From: Tolypocladium sp. Sup5 PDA-1
Lineage: Eukaryota; Ascomycota; Sordariomycetes; Hypocreales; Ophiocordycipitaceae
Direction: 5' to 3'
Length of the DNA stretch: 64,000 nucleotides
Assembly: GCA_000750105.3 (NCBI GenBank)
Contig: JPHH03000004.1
Location: forward strand, 1,054,001 to 1,118,000
Below are positions 42,391-52,979 of this stretch, piece by piece. The position numbers and the translations under genes were made by a program. The notes under the pieces are model-generated. The model made no database searches and was not told the DNA's origin. It saw only the letters and a list, made by a program, of their open reading frames with translations. Positions within the stretch are counted from its first letter, which is position 1. Each line of letters opens with the position of its first letter.

Positions 42391-43360
42391 ACTCCCCCCC
42401 ACCACACACCAGCACCAGCACGAGCACACGCCTCAACACCCCGGTTTTTCGACGCGGGATCTGACTTGCACCTTTCTGCCGGCTTCGTTGGGTTTTGCCA
42501 CACCCACGAGTACGTTTGAGACTGTACAGTACGTTCCCCCCTCTGTGCGCATGCGGCTTCCATTGTGTCTTCGTCACGATGCTGCACTGGACTGGGACAC
42601 GAGAACTGAGAATGGACAGTTGACAAAAGGAGGAAGACGGCCTCTTGACTTCCCCCCGCACTCTCTCCTGCCTGCTTTTGCTCTTTGACCATCGTCAAAC
42701 GCCGACGCGTGGAACCGACTCGTTACATCACCACCAAGAGTCATTCACAACCAACGCACAGCCCAGAGATAACAGCAAGCAAAACACCACAGCCGTCATA
42801 GCAGCCCACCCACCCACTGCACCAGGATCGGCCTCTTCATTTGTCAGGACCCCGCCGTTTGACCTCACCGTCTCCATCAGGTTTTTTTCCTACTCGTAGG
42901 AAAGAGAAGAGAAAAAACATCGCCTCCATCACAACCAACGGCCTGCCGGACTTCCCGCCACGCTATCGCCGCTAGGCCCTGCAGTAGCCCCAGGCGCGCA
43001 CGCCTCCGACCCAGATTTAGCACTCCACTTGGGGCCCAGGCTGCAGAGCTTTCACCTCCACCACGTCGCGGTCGTCTCGAGAACTTGTGGACTCCCCACT
43101 GTTTCCGTGTGACGGCATATATCAGCTCAACCGTCTCTGGACGTCTTGGCCTCGTCTTTTGGACCTCTTCTGTTCATTCATAGATTTGTCCTTTGCAGAG
43201 ATACCCGTGCCTCCTCCCTCTCGTCTTCTCCTCTCATCGTCCCGTCTCTCTCCAGAGCACATACCCTTGAGTGTATTCGACAGCCCGTTGTCTTATACAC
43301 CCCCGACTTACACCACCACCACCACCACCACCACATCCCTCACAACATCACAACACAACC
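42391..43360 (+). other. Pyrimidine-rich leader of the arabinitol-dehydrogenase-like gene
   Basis: Nearly 1 kb that is mostly C/T/A-rich, with short upstream reading frames (for example from the ATG at about 42550) and no recognisable protein. A second TATA-like CATATATC lies near 43110-43118 and may give a shorter leader. Confidence 0.45.
43311..43334. repeat. (CAC)8 microsatellite in the 5' leader
   Basis: Eight CAC units 27 nt upstream of the start codon at 43361. Confidence 0.9.
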
Positions 43361-44437
43361 ATGTCTTTCGCGGCACGAAACGCCCTGCGGCTCTCGCGAG
43401 CTGCCACCCCCCGTGTGGCCGTCGCCCCCCGGTTCTTCTCCGCCACGCGCATCAACCGCGTCTCCGACACGCCCAACAAGAAGAGCGTCGTCCGCGAAAA
43501 GGAGGTTCCCGTCACCGTCTACGGCGCCGGCCACGGCGACAAGCACACCGTCCAGGTGACCGAGGACGCCGCGCAGGTGCCCTATGACAGCCCGGCGCCG
43601 CCCCCCGACCACGACGCCGTCCAGCCGCTCAGCCGCAAGGTCTACGACGCCATGCCGCACACCCTGCGCAACATGAGCGTCTACGGCAAGACCATCATCG
43701 TCACCGGCGGCGCCCGCGGCCTCGGCAACCACATGGCCCGCGCCTGCGCAGAGGCCGGCGCAAAGGCCATTGTCATCTTCGACGCCAACCAGGACCTCGG
43801 CGACCAGGCCGCCGCCGAGCTGCACGACAAGTCGGGCCTGCCCGTGTCCTTCTTCCGCGTCGACGTCCGCGACGGCGCTGCCATCAACGCCGCCGTCGAC
43901 TCCGTCGTCGAGATGTACGGCGCCCCCGACGCCCTCGTCAACGCCGCCGGCATCGCCGACTCCAACATCAAGGCCGAGACGTACGACCCGGCCATGTTCC
44001 GCCGCCTCATCGACATCAACCTCACGGGCACCTTCCTCGTCTCCCAGGCCGTCGGCCGCGCCATGATGGCCGCCGGCAAGCCGGGCTCCCTCGTCCTCGT
44101 CGCCTCCATGTCCGGCTCCATCGTCAACTACCCCCAGGAGCAGAGCTGCTACAACGCCTCCAAGGCCGGCGTCATCCAGTTCGCAAAGTCCATCGCCTCC
44201 GAGTGGGCCAAGTACGGCATCCGCGTCAACTGCATCTCCCCCGGCTACATGGACACGGCCCTCAACCGCGTCCCCGCCCTCGAGGCCCAGAAGAAGATCT
44301 GGAAGTCCCTCACGCCCCAGGACCGCCTCGGCGCCGTCGACGAGCTCAACGGCCTGTGCGTCTTCCTCGCCTCGGACTCGTCCAGCTTCATGACGGGCGC
44401 AAACGTCCTCATCGACGGCGGCTACTCCTGCTACTAA
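43361..44437 (+). CDS. Mitochondrial short-chain dehydrogenase, D-arabinitol 2-dehydrogenase-like
   Basis: Intronless gene of 358 residues. Residues 1-30 are Arg/Ala-rich without acidic residues (RNALRLSRAATPRVA), a mitochondrial presequence. The classical SDR core starts near 105: cofactor motif TGGARGLG (115-122), NAAG (194-197), and the catalytic Ser249, Tyr264 and Lys268 (YNASK). The C-terminal FLASDSSSFMTGANVLIDGGYSCY is shared with polyol dehydrogenases, and the nearest type I recognise is D-arabinitol 2-dehydrogenase; a related mannitol or sorbose reductase is possible. Such enzymes interconvert polyols and ketoses with NAD(P). The long CT-rich leader, TATA box and strong codon bias suggest high expression. 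Confidence 0.85.
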   Translation: MSFAARNALRLSRAATPRVAVAPRFFSATRINRVSDTPNKKSVVREKEVPVTVYGAGHGDKHTVQVTEDAAQVPYDSPAPPPDHDAVQPLSRKVYDAMPHTLRNMSVYGKTIIVTGGARGLGNHMARACAEAGAKAIVIFDANQDLGDQAAAELHDKSGLPVSFFRVDVRDGAAINAAVDSVVEMYGAPDALVNAAGIADSNIKAETYDPAMFRRLIDINLTGTFLVSQAVGRAMMAAGKPGSLVLVASMSGSIVNYPQEQSCYNASKAGVIQFAKSIASEWAKYGIRVNCISPGYMDTALNRVPALEAQKKIWKSLTPQDRLGAVDELNGLCVFLASDSSSFMTGANVLIDGGYSCY

Positions 44438-46142
44438 GCAGCCATCGCCTGCTGTGTGCATCTACCTAATGCGGAGCCTGCTAGCCAGCTTCCCACACCC
44501 ACACCCGCATCGCCAGCAATCTCCTTTTTGACTTTTGCCAGTCACACGTCAAGACTTTGACACTTCTTGTTCGGAGTTCAGGATCTTTCATTTGTCCATT
44601 TTGCACATTTGCACATTTGCACCCATCCATTGCGCAGGGGTTGTCTTTTTTTGAGCAAAAAGGGAACCGGGGTCATAGAGGATATACACCGGTGGGCGGC
44701 TCATATAGACCGGATAGAGGAGAGGTGTTCCTTCGTGGCGGAGACGGGGACGAATTGCCTAGACGAATACAAAGGCGTAATGATCCGCACCATGTCCTGT
44801 GCCAGTTTCTGTGACTCCGTGTCGAGGGGATGTGAGATGTCATCACTGTCTAGCCGTCCGATGAGCAGTGTCGCCCGCGAATCACACATGCCATCATGAT
44901 GCTCCCCACCTGGTCATAGGTACACAACAAAGGAGAGTGATGGATGGATCGCCCTCCATTGTCCCATCGCCGTTGCACAACCTCCTTTGTACCACGCTCC
45001 ACCTACCTTCTCCACCGTGAAGCCTAACCTCCCTCCTCACAGTGCACCGACACCTCTCAAAATAGCGGCGATGCGATTCACGACACACGTACGGAGTATT
45101 CGAGAGACGCAACGTTTGATTTCACCCGTGCTATCCACCTCTCTCTGCCCCGTCTCGCTATGCTAAACAGGGAGCCGCAGAGACGTCACGCAGGCCCGCC
45201 AAACCGGAAGCATCATGCCTGCCATGCGTGCCCTGGCCAATTTTTGTTCGTCCGTCTCAGGTCCCTCCCCACCCACTCCCCCCTTGTGCGGTGGGTTTGT
45301 CCTGCCTCGTCTCCTGCCTCGTTTCGCCTCATCATAGCAAGGTAAGCCACCGTTCGCGCGTCCGATATCGTCAAAAAGCATCGTCGATCCGCCAACAAAG
45401 GGGAAGAAGGGGATGCAAGCAACAACTGCTCCGCTATCCAGAGGTCGCCGGTAGTCCAAAACAGCTACAACTGTTCAGCTCGCCGGCGCAATAGAGAAAA
45501 GGTGAGCTGCGAATGCAAGGTCTATGTAGAAGGAGAAAACTGTGCACGAAGAATGGCCCGGAGAGGCAGAATGAACTCTGTTTGAAACATCAAGGCTTTC
45601 CAGTCGCTAGAACCGCGTGTCTGAACACTGGAGCTGTGACCACTCAGGCTATTTCGTTGTTCACTTGAGAGGTGAACGCTCGAGGTCTTTGTGGACCCCT
45701 CTGGCGACAGGGACAAAGAAGTCATAAATAGCTGAGCTGCCAAATCTCTTGGCGAGCATCTCCCAGGCCATTGGAATGGGTGTTGGCACTATGATGGGTA
45801 TATCCAGCGAGCCACTGAGTCTGCCTTTATGGCCATAACATGGCCACGCATACTGCAATACGTCGCTTGCGCTGCTCCATCCCGGATTTTAGGGCCCTGA
45901 TGTCGTCTTTCCTTCTTTCAAAATCAAGGCTCGCTATGATGTGAGACTGACAAATCGCCAATGGCTGGTAGAGTCGTTGTCTTTCGTGAATCTGGGCAAA
46001 AAGGGAGAGTGACGACGTTAACATCCGTTCCGGAATAACTCGAGGGTATCTTCTTGGTTGGCCCCGACAGCCTTGGATATCCACGGTTGCCGAATCCTGT
46101 GAAGTAGGCGAAATTCGCCCAGATAAATGACCGTGAGGCCGA
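44438..46142. other. Convergent intergenic region between the SDR gene and STE20
   Basis: 1.7 kb with no gene I can support. TACGGAGTA occurs at 45090-45098. On the minus strand at 45661-46140, three short overlapping frames follow the STE20 stop without a start or splice logic; they are treated as 3' untranslated or chance sequence. Confidence 0.5.
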
Positions 46143-48909
46143 TTACTGCTTTCGGGCTTTTTCTTGAGCGCGCTGCTCTCGTGCGGCTCGAACCAGAGGT
46201 GACAGTTGTGCCAGGTCGACGCACTGCTTCATGAACTCGTGCTGCACCACGTATCAGTAAAGAAGAATGCATGACAGAGCATCATAACAACTTACCCTTA
46301 GCAAGTCATGGGCACTCGCCCGCTTTTCGGGGTCCACCTTCAACGCAAAGTAGAGGAAGTCCTTGAAAACGGGAGAAAGCTCGTGCTCGTTCTTGATCTG
46401 CGGCGTCCCGTTGGTCGCAATCAGCCAGAGGGCTCGTAGTGGAGATTCCGTCAGGTAAGGCGGCTCTCCCTCGATCATCTCAATCGCCATGATTCCAAGC
46501 GACCAGATGTCAACCTTGCGGCCGTATTCCTTCCTAGTGACGACCTCAGGCGCCATCCAGTATGGAGTCCCCACCATTGTTGTACGCTTGTTCTGTGCTT
46601 CGTTGATGGTCGCACAGAAGCCGAAGTCGGCTGCAGCGGGTTAGAAACCAACATCAACCAAACGGGGGGTTGGCACGGCAGTACTCACTTAGCTTGATGC
46701 AGCCCTCATTGGACAAGAGGATATTGTCAGACTTGATATCACGGTGGATGACGCCCTTGGAATGCAGATGCTGCAGCCCCTTCAAGGTCTCTCGGCAAAC
46801 CGAAGCGATCTGCCCCTCCGTCATAATGTTAAAGGTGACGACGTCCGTGAGGCTGCCGCCCTCCATGAATTCCATCACTACCCACAGCTCGCCGCCGCAG
46901 AGGTAGCTGTCGATGAAGTTGACAATGTTCGGATGAGAGCTGTCCTTCATGACCAGAATCTCGTTGATGATGAGATCCTTCTTAGGCTGCTGCTCCAAAT
47001 TCATCTGCTTAATGGCAACCAGTCGGTTGGTGCCCCGTTCGTATCCCGTAAACACGCCGCCGGAAGCGCCCTGGCCAATCTTCGTAAAGCCCCTGAAGAC
47101 CTCTCGGGGGTCTCCATCGTTGCAGATGCGCTTGAGGGAGGCGACCACATCAAGCCCGTTGCTCTGTCGGGGACGATGCCTGGGTCTTGCGCCAGGGACG
47201 CCGCCAGGGCTAGGCTGCTGGCGCGGTGCACCGGCATGGCCGTTTGCTTCAGGCGGTCGCGCATAGCCGGGGACGTGGTGCGGCGCAGGAACAGCGGCTT
47301 GCTGGGGGGCTTGCCTCTTGCTCGGGGCCCGGCCAACGTGGCCTGACATGGCCGCCTGCGCCTGCGCGAGCGCCTGCTCTTGTTGTTGCTGCATCAGCTG
47401 CTGCTGATATGCGGCGGCTTGAGCAGCCTGGTTCGGCTGAGGGGTCGGCGGGCTGTACGGCGACTGTCCGTTGACGCGAGAGTTTGATCGTGATCGGTGC
47501 TCTTCCGGAAGCATCGGGGCGTTGTCCCGGGGCTGTCCATAGAACCCCGATGGCGAGTCATCTGAATGCTGAGACATTCCAATGCCCGAGTCTTTCGCCG
47601 TGTACGCGGTCGGGGGGAGAGGCCTGTTGTTCATGCTGACCGGAGGCTTGGGCGCAGGTCGGCTGGGCATCATGTCCTTGCCAAGCCCCAGCCCCTGGTT
47701 CCGGCCTGTCGGGACAGGAGGCGGAGGTCGGGGGTTCTCAAAGCTTCCTGGAACATTGATAATTAGTAAACTGAAGGTCAAGGGTAGGTAAGACACTGGG
47801 GACATACCCGTATAGTTCGTGGGGTACATGGCCGGAGACGCTGGGTTAGAAGGAGGGGTGCCATATTGGCGTGTATCTGACGTCCCCGCGTTGTGGAACT
47901 TTTCCAGAACCTGGTCTTCGGCGGGCCGTTCTGTGGTTTCCTTGTAGAACTGCAGAATGTCAACCATCGTCTGCGGATTCTCCCGCCTCTCCTTCTCGGG
48001 GATTCCGCTCTCGTTGATCAACCGCTGCCATTCTTTCGGGAGGCCCTATGGGAAACAAGAGTCAGCATCCGATCACGAAGCGCACACGAAGAGGAGACTG
48101 ACCGTGAATTGTCCGGTGGAGCTGTCGTAGCCCACATGCGTGACGTGGACGGGATTCTCTGGAGCAGATATTACGGGCTTCTTCTGGGAGCCCACCAAGC
48201 TGTTCACGATGGCGGAGAAACCAGACTTCTTGCGCAGCATGCCTGGCTTCGATTCCTTGGCCTCGTCGGAATATCGCTTGGGACTCGTAACCTGGCTCTC
48301 GGACATTCTCCCGCCCACAACCTTTTCTGAAATGGAGGGGTCCATGTTGCTAAAGCTCGCGGACGACCGAAGCGTGGGGACGGCGAGCCTAGAGTCAGTG
48401 CCGGGCTTGAAGAGCGGCGGAGGAGGGTTCTGGCGCTGGACGGAGGCTCGAGGGCTCGAGATCTTGGTGGCCTCGATGCGGCTCAGGATGGCGGCGCCGT
48501 CAAAGGGCGCGCCGATGAGGTCGTCGGATGCCTTCTGGCTCAGGCGACGGAGATGGGGGTCGGACAGGCGGTTCGGGCGATGGGGGAGCGCGGCGTAGGG
48601 GTTCGGGCTGTTGGCGAAGTCTCCCTGGGGCAGGACGGGCGACGCATTCGACGACCACTGTGCAGTGGGCAGGGGCCGCGGCGACGAACTGTTGTTGGAC
48701 GCGTTGGAGTTTGAGATGGACGAGCGCACTGGCGGAGCGCTGGGGGCACGCCTCAGGCTCTGGGAGCTGCGCTGACTGTCGATGGACTGGGCGTCGAAGC
48801 CGGTATCGAAGCCGGATGACGAGCGGGCGTAGTGGTGCGAGGAGGGGGGTTTCTTGACGAGTTTGCGACGTTGAGAATTGCCGTTGGAAGGCAAGCTCTG
48901 GCCGTCCAT
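46143..48909 (-). CDS. STE20: p21-activated protein kinase Ste20
   Basis: Five exons, 48909-48103, 48045-47808, 47747-46689, 46630-46296 and 46241-46143, give 845 residues. A disordered N-terminus is followed by a CRIB Cdc42-binding motif at about 246-260 (ISAPENPVHVTHVG), a Pro/Gln-rich linker with a QQQLMQQQQ stretch, and a kinase domain from ~570. The kinase has the IGQGASGGV loop, Lys595, the HRD motif (683-685), DFG at 703-705 and activation-loop TTMVGTPYWMAPE at ~718-730. There is no PH domain, and the NKRTTMVG and SPLRALWLIATNGTP segments match Ste20 rather than Cla4. Ste20 relays Cdc42 signals to MAPK cascades and polarity. The start is the ATG at 48909. Confidence 0.93.
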
Positions 48910-51900
48910 GATACTGGCCACCCTTACCTAAAAGGTCTCAGCGAGCGCCTGGGGCAGAGGGTGTGCGAGTTGGAAAAGCGGTCCTGCGGGCTCCGTTTGG
49001 GGAGGCCAACTCGGTCGGCGTTTAGGTAGTTTGGAGAGTGTGAGCAGCGAGCGAGCGCGAGGGCGTGCCAGAGAGCGGCGGCGCGGCGGGGGGATGGATG
49101 GAGAGGTGGCGCCAGAGCCCAGAGCCACCAGGCACTGTGGCACTGTACGGTGGTGGAGTGTCGGAGTCCCAGCGCCCGGCTCCAGCTGCCTTTCACTCGT
49201 CAAGGCACTGGCCGTGTGTGGTTGTAGCGGGCGCTCAGGTGACGAGCCGTCGGGGCGGCACTGGCTGCACCGCTGTTGGCTCGCTGTCAGTCGCTGCTGG
49301 CTGCCGAAGAGTGGAGGGGAGTGCCCGCAGCCGTGGTGCGGTGGGCGGGGTGTGAGCGATTCGCAGCCCGGGTCACAATGCCTTGCCGTGTGCGAGGACA
49401 ATGATATCGCCCGTGATGCACGGTGGAAGAGGTGGAAAGGTTGACGAACCGAGACACGGAAGAAATGATGGACGATCCTCCAAGCCCCAAACGCTTGCTG
49501 TTCATGCCGTTCAAGGCCTTGCTGCAGATTGGGCACCGGACTATAGTGCACGCCTGTTATGTTCCAAGAGGCCCCCGCGTACAGTGCCCCATGGTCGCTA
49601 CACACGTCCCCTGGCCACGAGACGTGGTCGCGCAACAGGTACCTCGCCAGTGACAATACACCTTGCGGAGTACAACGAGAGTGGCGCGCCAAAGGTGGAG
49701 GCGGTCCCGCTTTGGGGGCCGCTAACAGTGCGAATGCCGGCGCAGGCACGCTGGTGGATGAATCGAGCAGGTCGGTCTGGGAGATGCTAGGGGTGACACG
49801 AGCAGTGGCTTGCTTTGCTGCCTCGGCAGGGGCTGGAATTGTACGAGTGCCGCCCAGGCACTTTGAGCCGTTTGAACTTGAACGGCTTGCTTACGATGTG
49901 CTTCTTGGTATAAATACAGGTCCCGTATTGCTGTCCTGGAGCGGCGGCTCTTCAAGATGTAGCCCGCGACTGGAGCGCTGACATGCAGATGCTTTATGGT
50001 GGTATCAGCGACAGTCGAAGAGCCTGCCTGGACATCGGCGGTTGGACGGATGGAGCCTGGCCCACCCTGCTCAGATGGACGTGAGATGCAACCGCACACC
50101 TGCTCGCTGGAACACACGCGTCTCCATGAGGTTTGAGAGCTCCATCGAGACTGCTCAACGACAAGGTTCCTAAGCGCGTCTGTGTTGCTCGCCCTCGGCC
50201 TCGCTCCTGGGTTCCTGGCGCGAGGCCGTCAGCAGCAAAACCCGCGTCTTTGTTGGCGCATTCACTGGCCCGCTGTTGATCTTTGCTGGCTGGCTGCCCC
50301 AGGAACGGGACATCCTTTGGTGCCAGCGGAGACCGGCCCCTGGGGCCTTGGCCCAACTTCTCGCGCCTTTTCCCTCCTGTGGGTATTCACAAGCCTCTCA
50401 TTGACGCGCCCGAACAAGCTTGTCGCAACTCCTGGCCAGTGGGGCACCCCTCCTGCTATTCGCTGCTATTAGCGCTCATACAACCGAGAGGATGAACTAA
50501 GATGCCACCAACAACGTGGAACAAGAGCCACTAGCACCAGGGACAAGGAAATCGTGGCCTCGCACTGTTCCGTCGACGAGAGCCCATGGTCAATTGAGTC
50601 GACGCAAGGACGGGCTTGAAGGCTGAAGTTGACAAAGGTCCGGGATTTACGGCCACGGAGCCCGGTCTCCCGTGTTTGGGCCTCGTCCTGCAAGACCCGG
50701 GCAAGGCGATCCATGATCCTTGCGATTGCCTTTCAACGTTTTCCGTTTCATTCAGGGCCAGACGTACGCCGACGGCGAAGCAGCCAGCCAGCGGCTACAG
50801 ACCCAAAGCTCTGCTTTGTTTGCACCTGGCCGGCAAGGACTCGACGGCCCCCGTGTTTCAAGCCACCGGAGACTGGTCTTCAACCTGTCTGCTCCACACG
50901 GTCCGTCTTCATTTTGCAAGGATGGAACGAGCCCGCTGCAGGCGGCCCTTGAGGCGGCCAAACTCTCACAAATGAAAGATGGAATATGTAATGTGTCCGC
51001 AACTGACGGAATTCTCACACTGCCAGTCCCTGCTTGCAGGCGTTTGAAACAACTTCCCCCACCTCTCAAGAGGTCCTCACTGTTCACAAGAAGGCACCGG
51101 CTGCCTCGCATGCCGCTGGAAGAGAATGCACAGCTTCTACTACTCTGCTACCAGCAAGAAGCCCCATCCGCGAGAAGCCCCTTTGTCGTGGTCAATGCTC
51201 CAAGAATGCTCCAACCCGTTCAGTGCCACCTTGGCGTTCTCAAAATAGCCTGCTGTCGGCAATGTCGCCGTTAGATTGGATCTGTGCCGCCCCGTCCCGT
51301 CTGCCCGGCGAGCAAGCGAGATATTTGCGGCACACGGCCTTAGTTGCGCTCGTACTCGTATCTATTGTCAGTACACGCATGAGCCGGTAACCCCCTGTAA
51401 CTATCAGAAATGAACAAGTGTGAAACTTGATGATACCGTTGAGCCTCCGGCGTCTGTCTGGCCGCGGGCTTGAGTCGAGAGGTGGCCAACACGTCGAGCA
51501 TTGTCACGAACTCGGCAGACAGTCAGGAGGACGAGATGCCTCCCCGTCAGTGGTCACGCCAGGTCTCCAATTCAGCCAGTGGCCTGTTGTGCATCGCGAG
51601 GGCTAGGCAAGCAGTCTGGGGTATATATTGCCTCTTCTCTGCCGCCAGCTTTCAGAATGCAAGAGCCGATAATCGCGTACGCAGCATCGCTGTTCGGTCG
51701 AGGGCCAAGTGATGTTGCCTAAGACGCGGCCAGAATCCGATGCCAAGTCTGTGGAGATTTCATGGCCGCTTCCATCACGTCTTCTTCATCCCTTCTGGTG
51801 TGCGAAGCCTCCAACCTTGTACTCGCCACACATTTCCCTTATTCATTGCCATTACTTGGAGTTAGGTCGAGCTGCTTCTACCTCTACGGAGTACTAGCAT

Positions 51901-52979
51901 AGGTACAAATCAAATAGTATTGTGTGCACCTCTCCGCGACTTCTATTCGTAGTTGGCTAAAACCATTGCAGGGTACAAAAGTCGGAGCCGTCGCACACTA
52001 CAAGGGATGGCCATTGATGAGAGCTTGGACCCTGACTCTGGCTGCTGACAATGGCATTGTGAGAAGTTACTTTTTGGACCTGCTGTCCCTGTGCTGAAGT
52101 TAGACGCGGTCGCCTATAATTGGGTTTAGCCACGCGAAGAAACAGCCCGCTGGACTTTTGTCGGGAATTGCGCTAGGTGACGGCTCAAGCTCAACCTCTA
52201 CTGGATGGACGATGGTTCGCGGATTGCGACGAAATCTTGGGAAGCCTCGCTTCGGCATGACGGCAGCAGTCGAGGCCAGTCCCGTGATTGAATGCAGCAG
52301 TCATCATCAAATGCAACGTCCCTCGAGGGAATCACCTGAAGGCTGAAGGTAACCTCAGCCAATAGCTAAAGTCACATGCCGTATCCCGTGACATCCCACC
52401 AAAAACGGTTCAGGCAAGCACGCACGCCGCTGGCAGGAAGGCGGAGGCTCGGTCAAGCTTCGCGCAGAGTCGGTGGGGACCCCTTCTTTTGAAGGCGGGC
52501 TCCGCAGATCCCTGTCTGGCCAGAAGGCCAACGTACTCGTAAACTTCGTGGAGAAGCTGGAGAACTTCCACCTCACCCTCATCTCTGCCTCGTACCGCTG
52601 CATCCTGCCTGCGCTCCGGCATCACCCTCAGCCTCCCTGGTCTCTGCCGCATCTTCTGGTTCATCCTTCTGGTCACCGGTCATCGTTTTCTGTTGGTGCC
52701 TGCATCATGTTCTAGGCACCGCAGACCCCAAAAAAAAGTGTCTTGTATCGTGTCGTCGCCCCAAGAAAGCTCCTATTCTCTCTCCAATCGTCAGAGAGGA
52801 CACTTCTGGTACGTCCAAGGCTTGCAATTGATTTCGGATTGCTTCCTAGTCCTCAATTCCCATCTCTCGGCCCCAATGGCCTGCTCACCTGTCGCAATAG
52901 TCGTCCCTGTCCTGTTCGCCCCGCCGTCCGCTCTTGCGATTCAAATATACTTCCCGCCCACCAACCTCCAACTCTCAAC
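48910..52979. other. Longest gene-less region: STE20 promoter side to SCP160 promoter side
   Basis: 4.07 kb with no recognisable protein family or RNA gene on either strand. The ~1 kb next to 48909 should contain the STE20 leader and promoter. A clear TATAAATA box on the plus strand at 49909-49916 has no recognised gene downstream. TACTCGTA is at 51353 and TACGGAGTAC at 51885. Confidence 0.6.
49909..49916 (+). promoter_or_regulatory. Orphan TATA box (TATAAATA)
   Basis: GGTATAAATACAGG fits a core promoter, but the sequence downstream has only short frames (a 33-codon frame from 49982 is the first). It may drive a noncoding or very small transcript, or be chance. Confidence 0.35.

Noticed and set aside
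43340..44461. 373-codon minus-strand frame opposite the SDR gene
   Set aside because: Low-complexity Asp/Gly/Val antisense of strongly biased codons.
45661..46140. Three overlapping minus-strand frames after the STE20 stop
   Set aside because: Frames shift without usable splice sites or a start codon and I recognise no family; most likely the STE20 3' untranslated region, though a decayed gene cannot be excluded.
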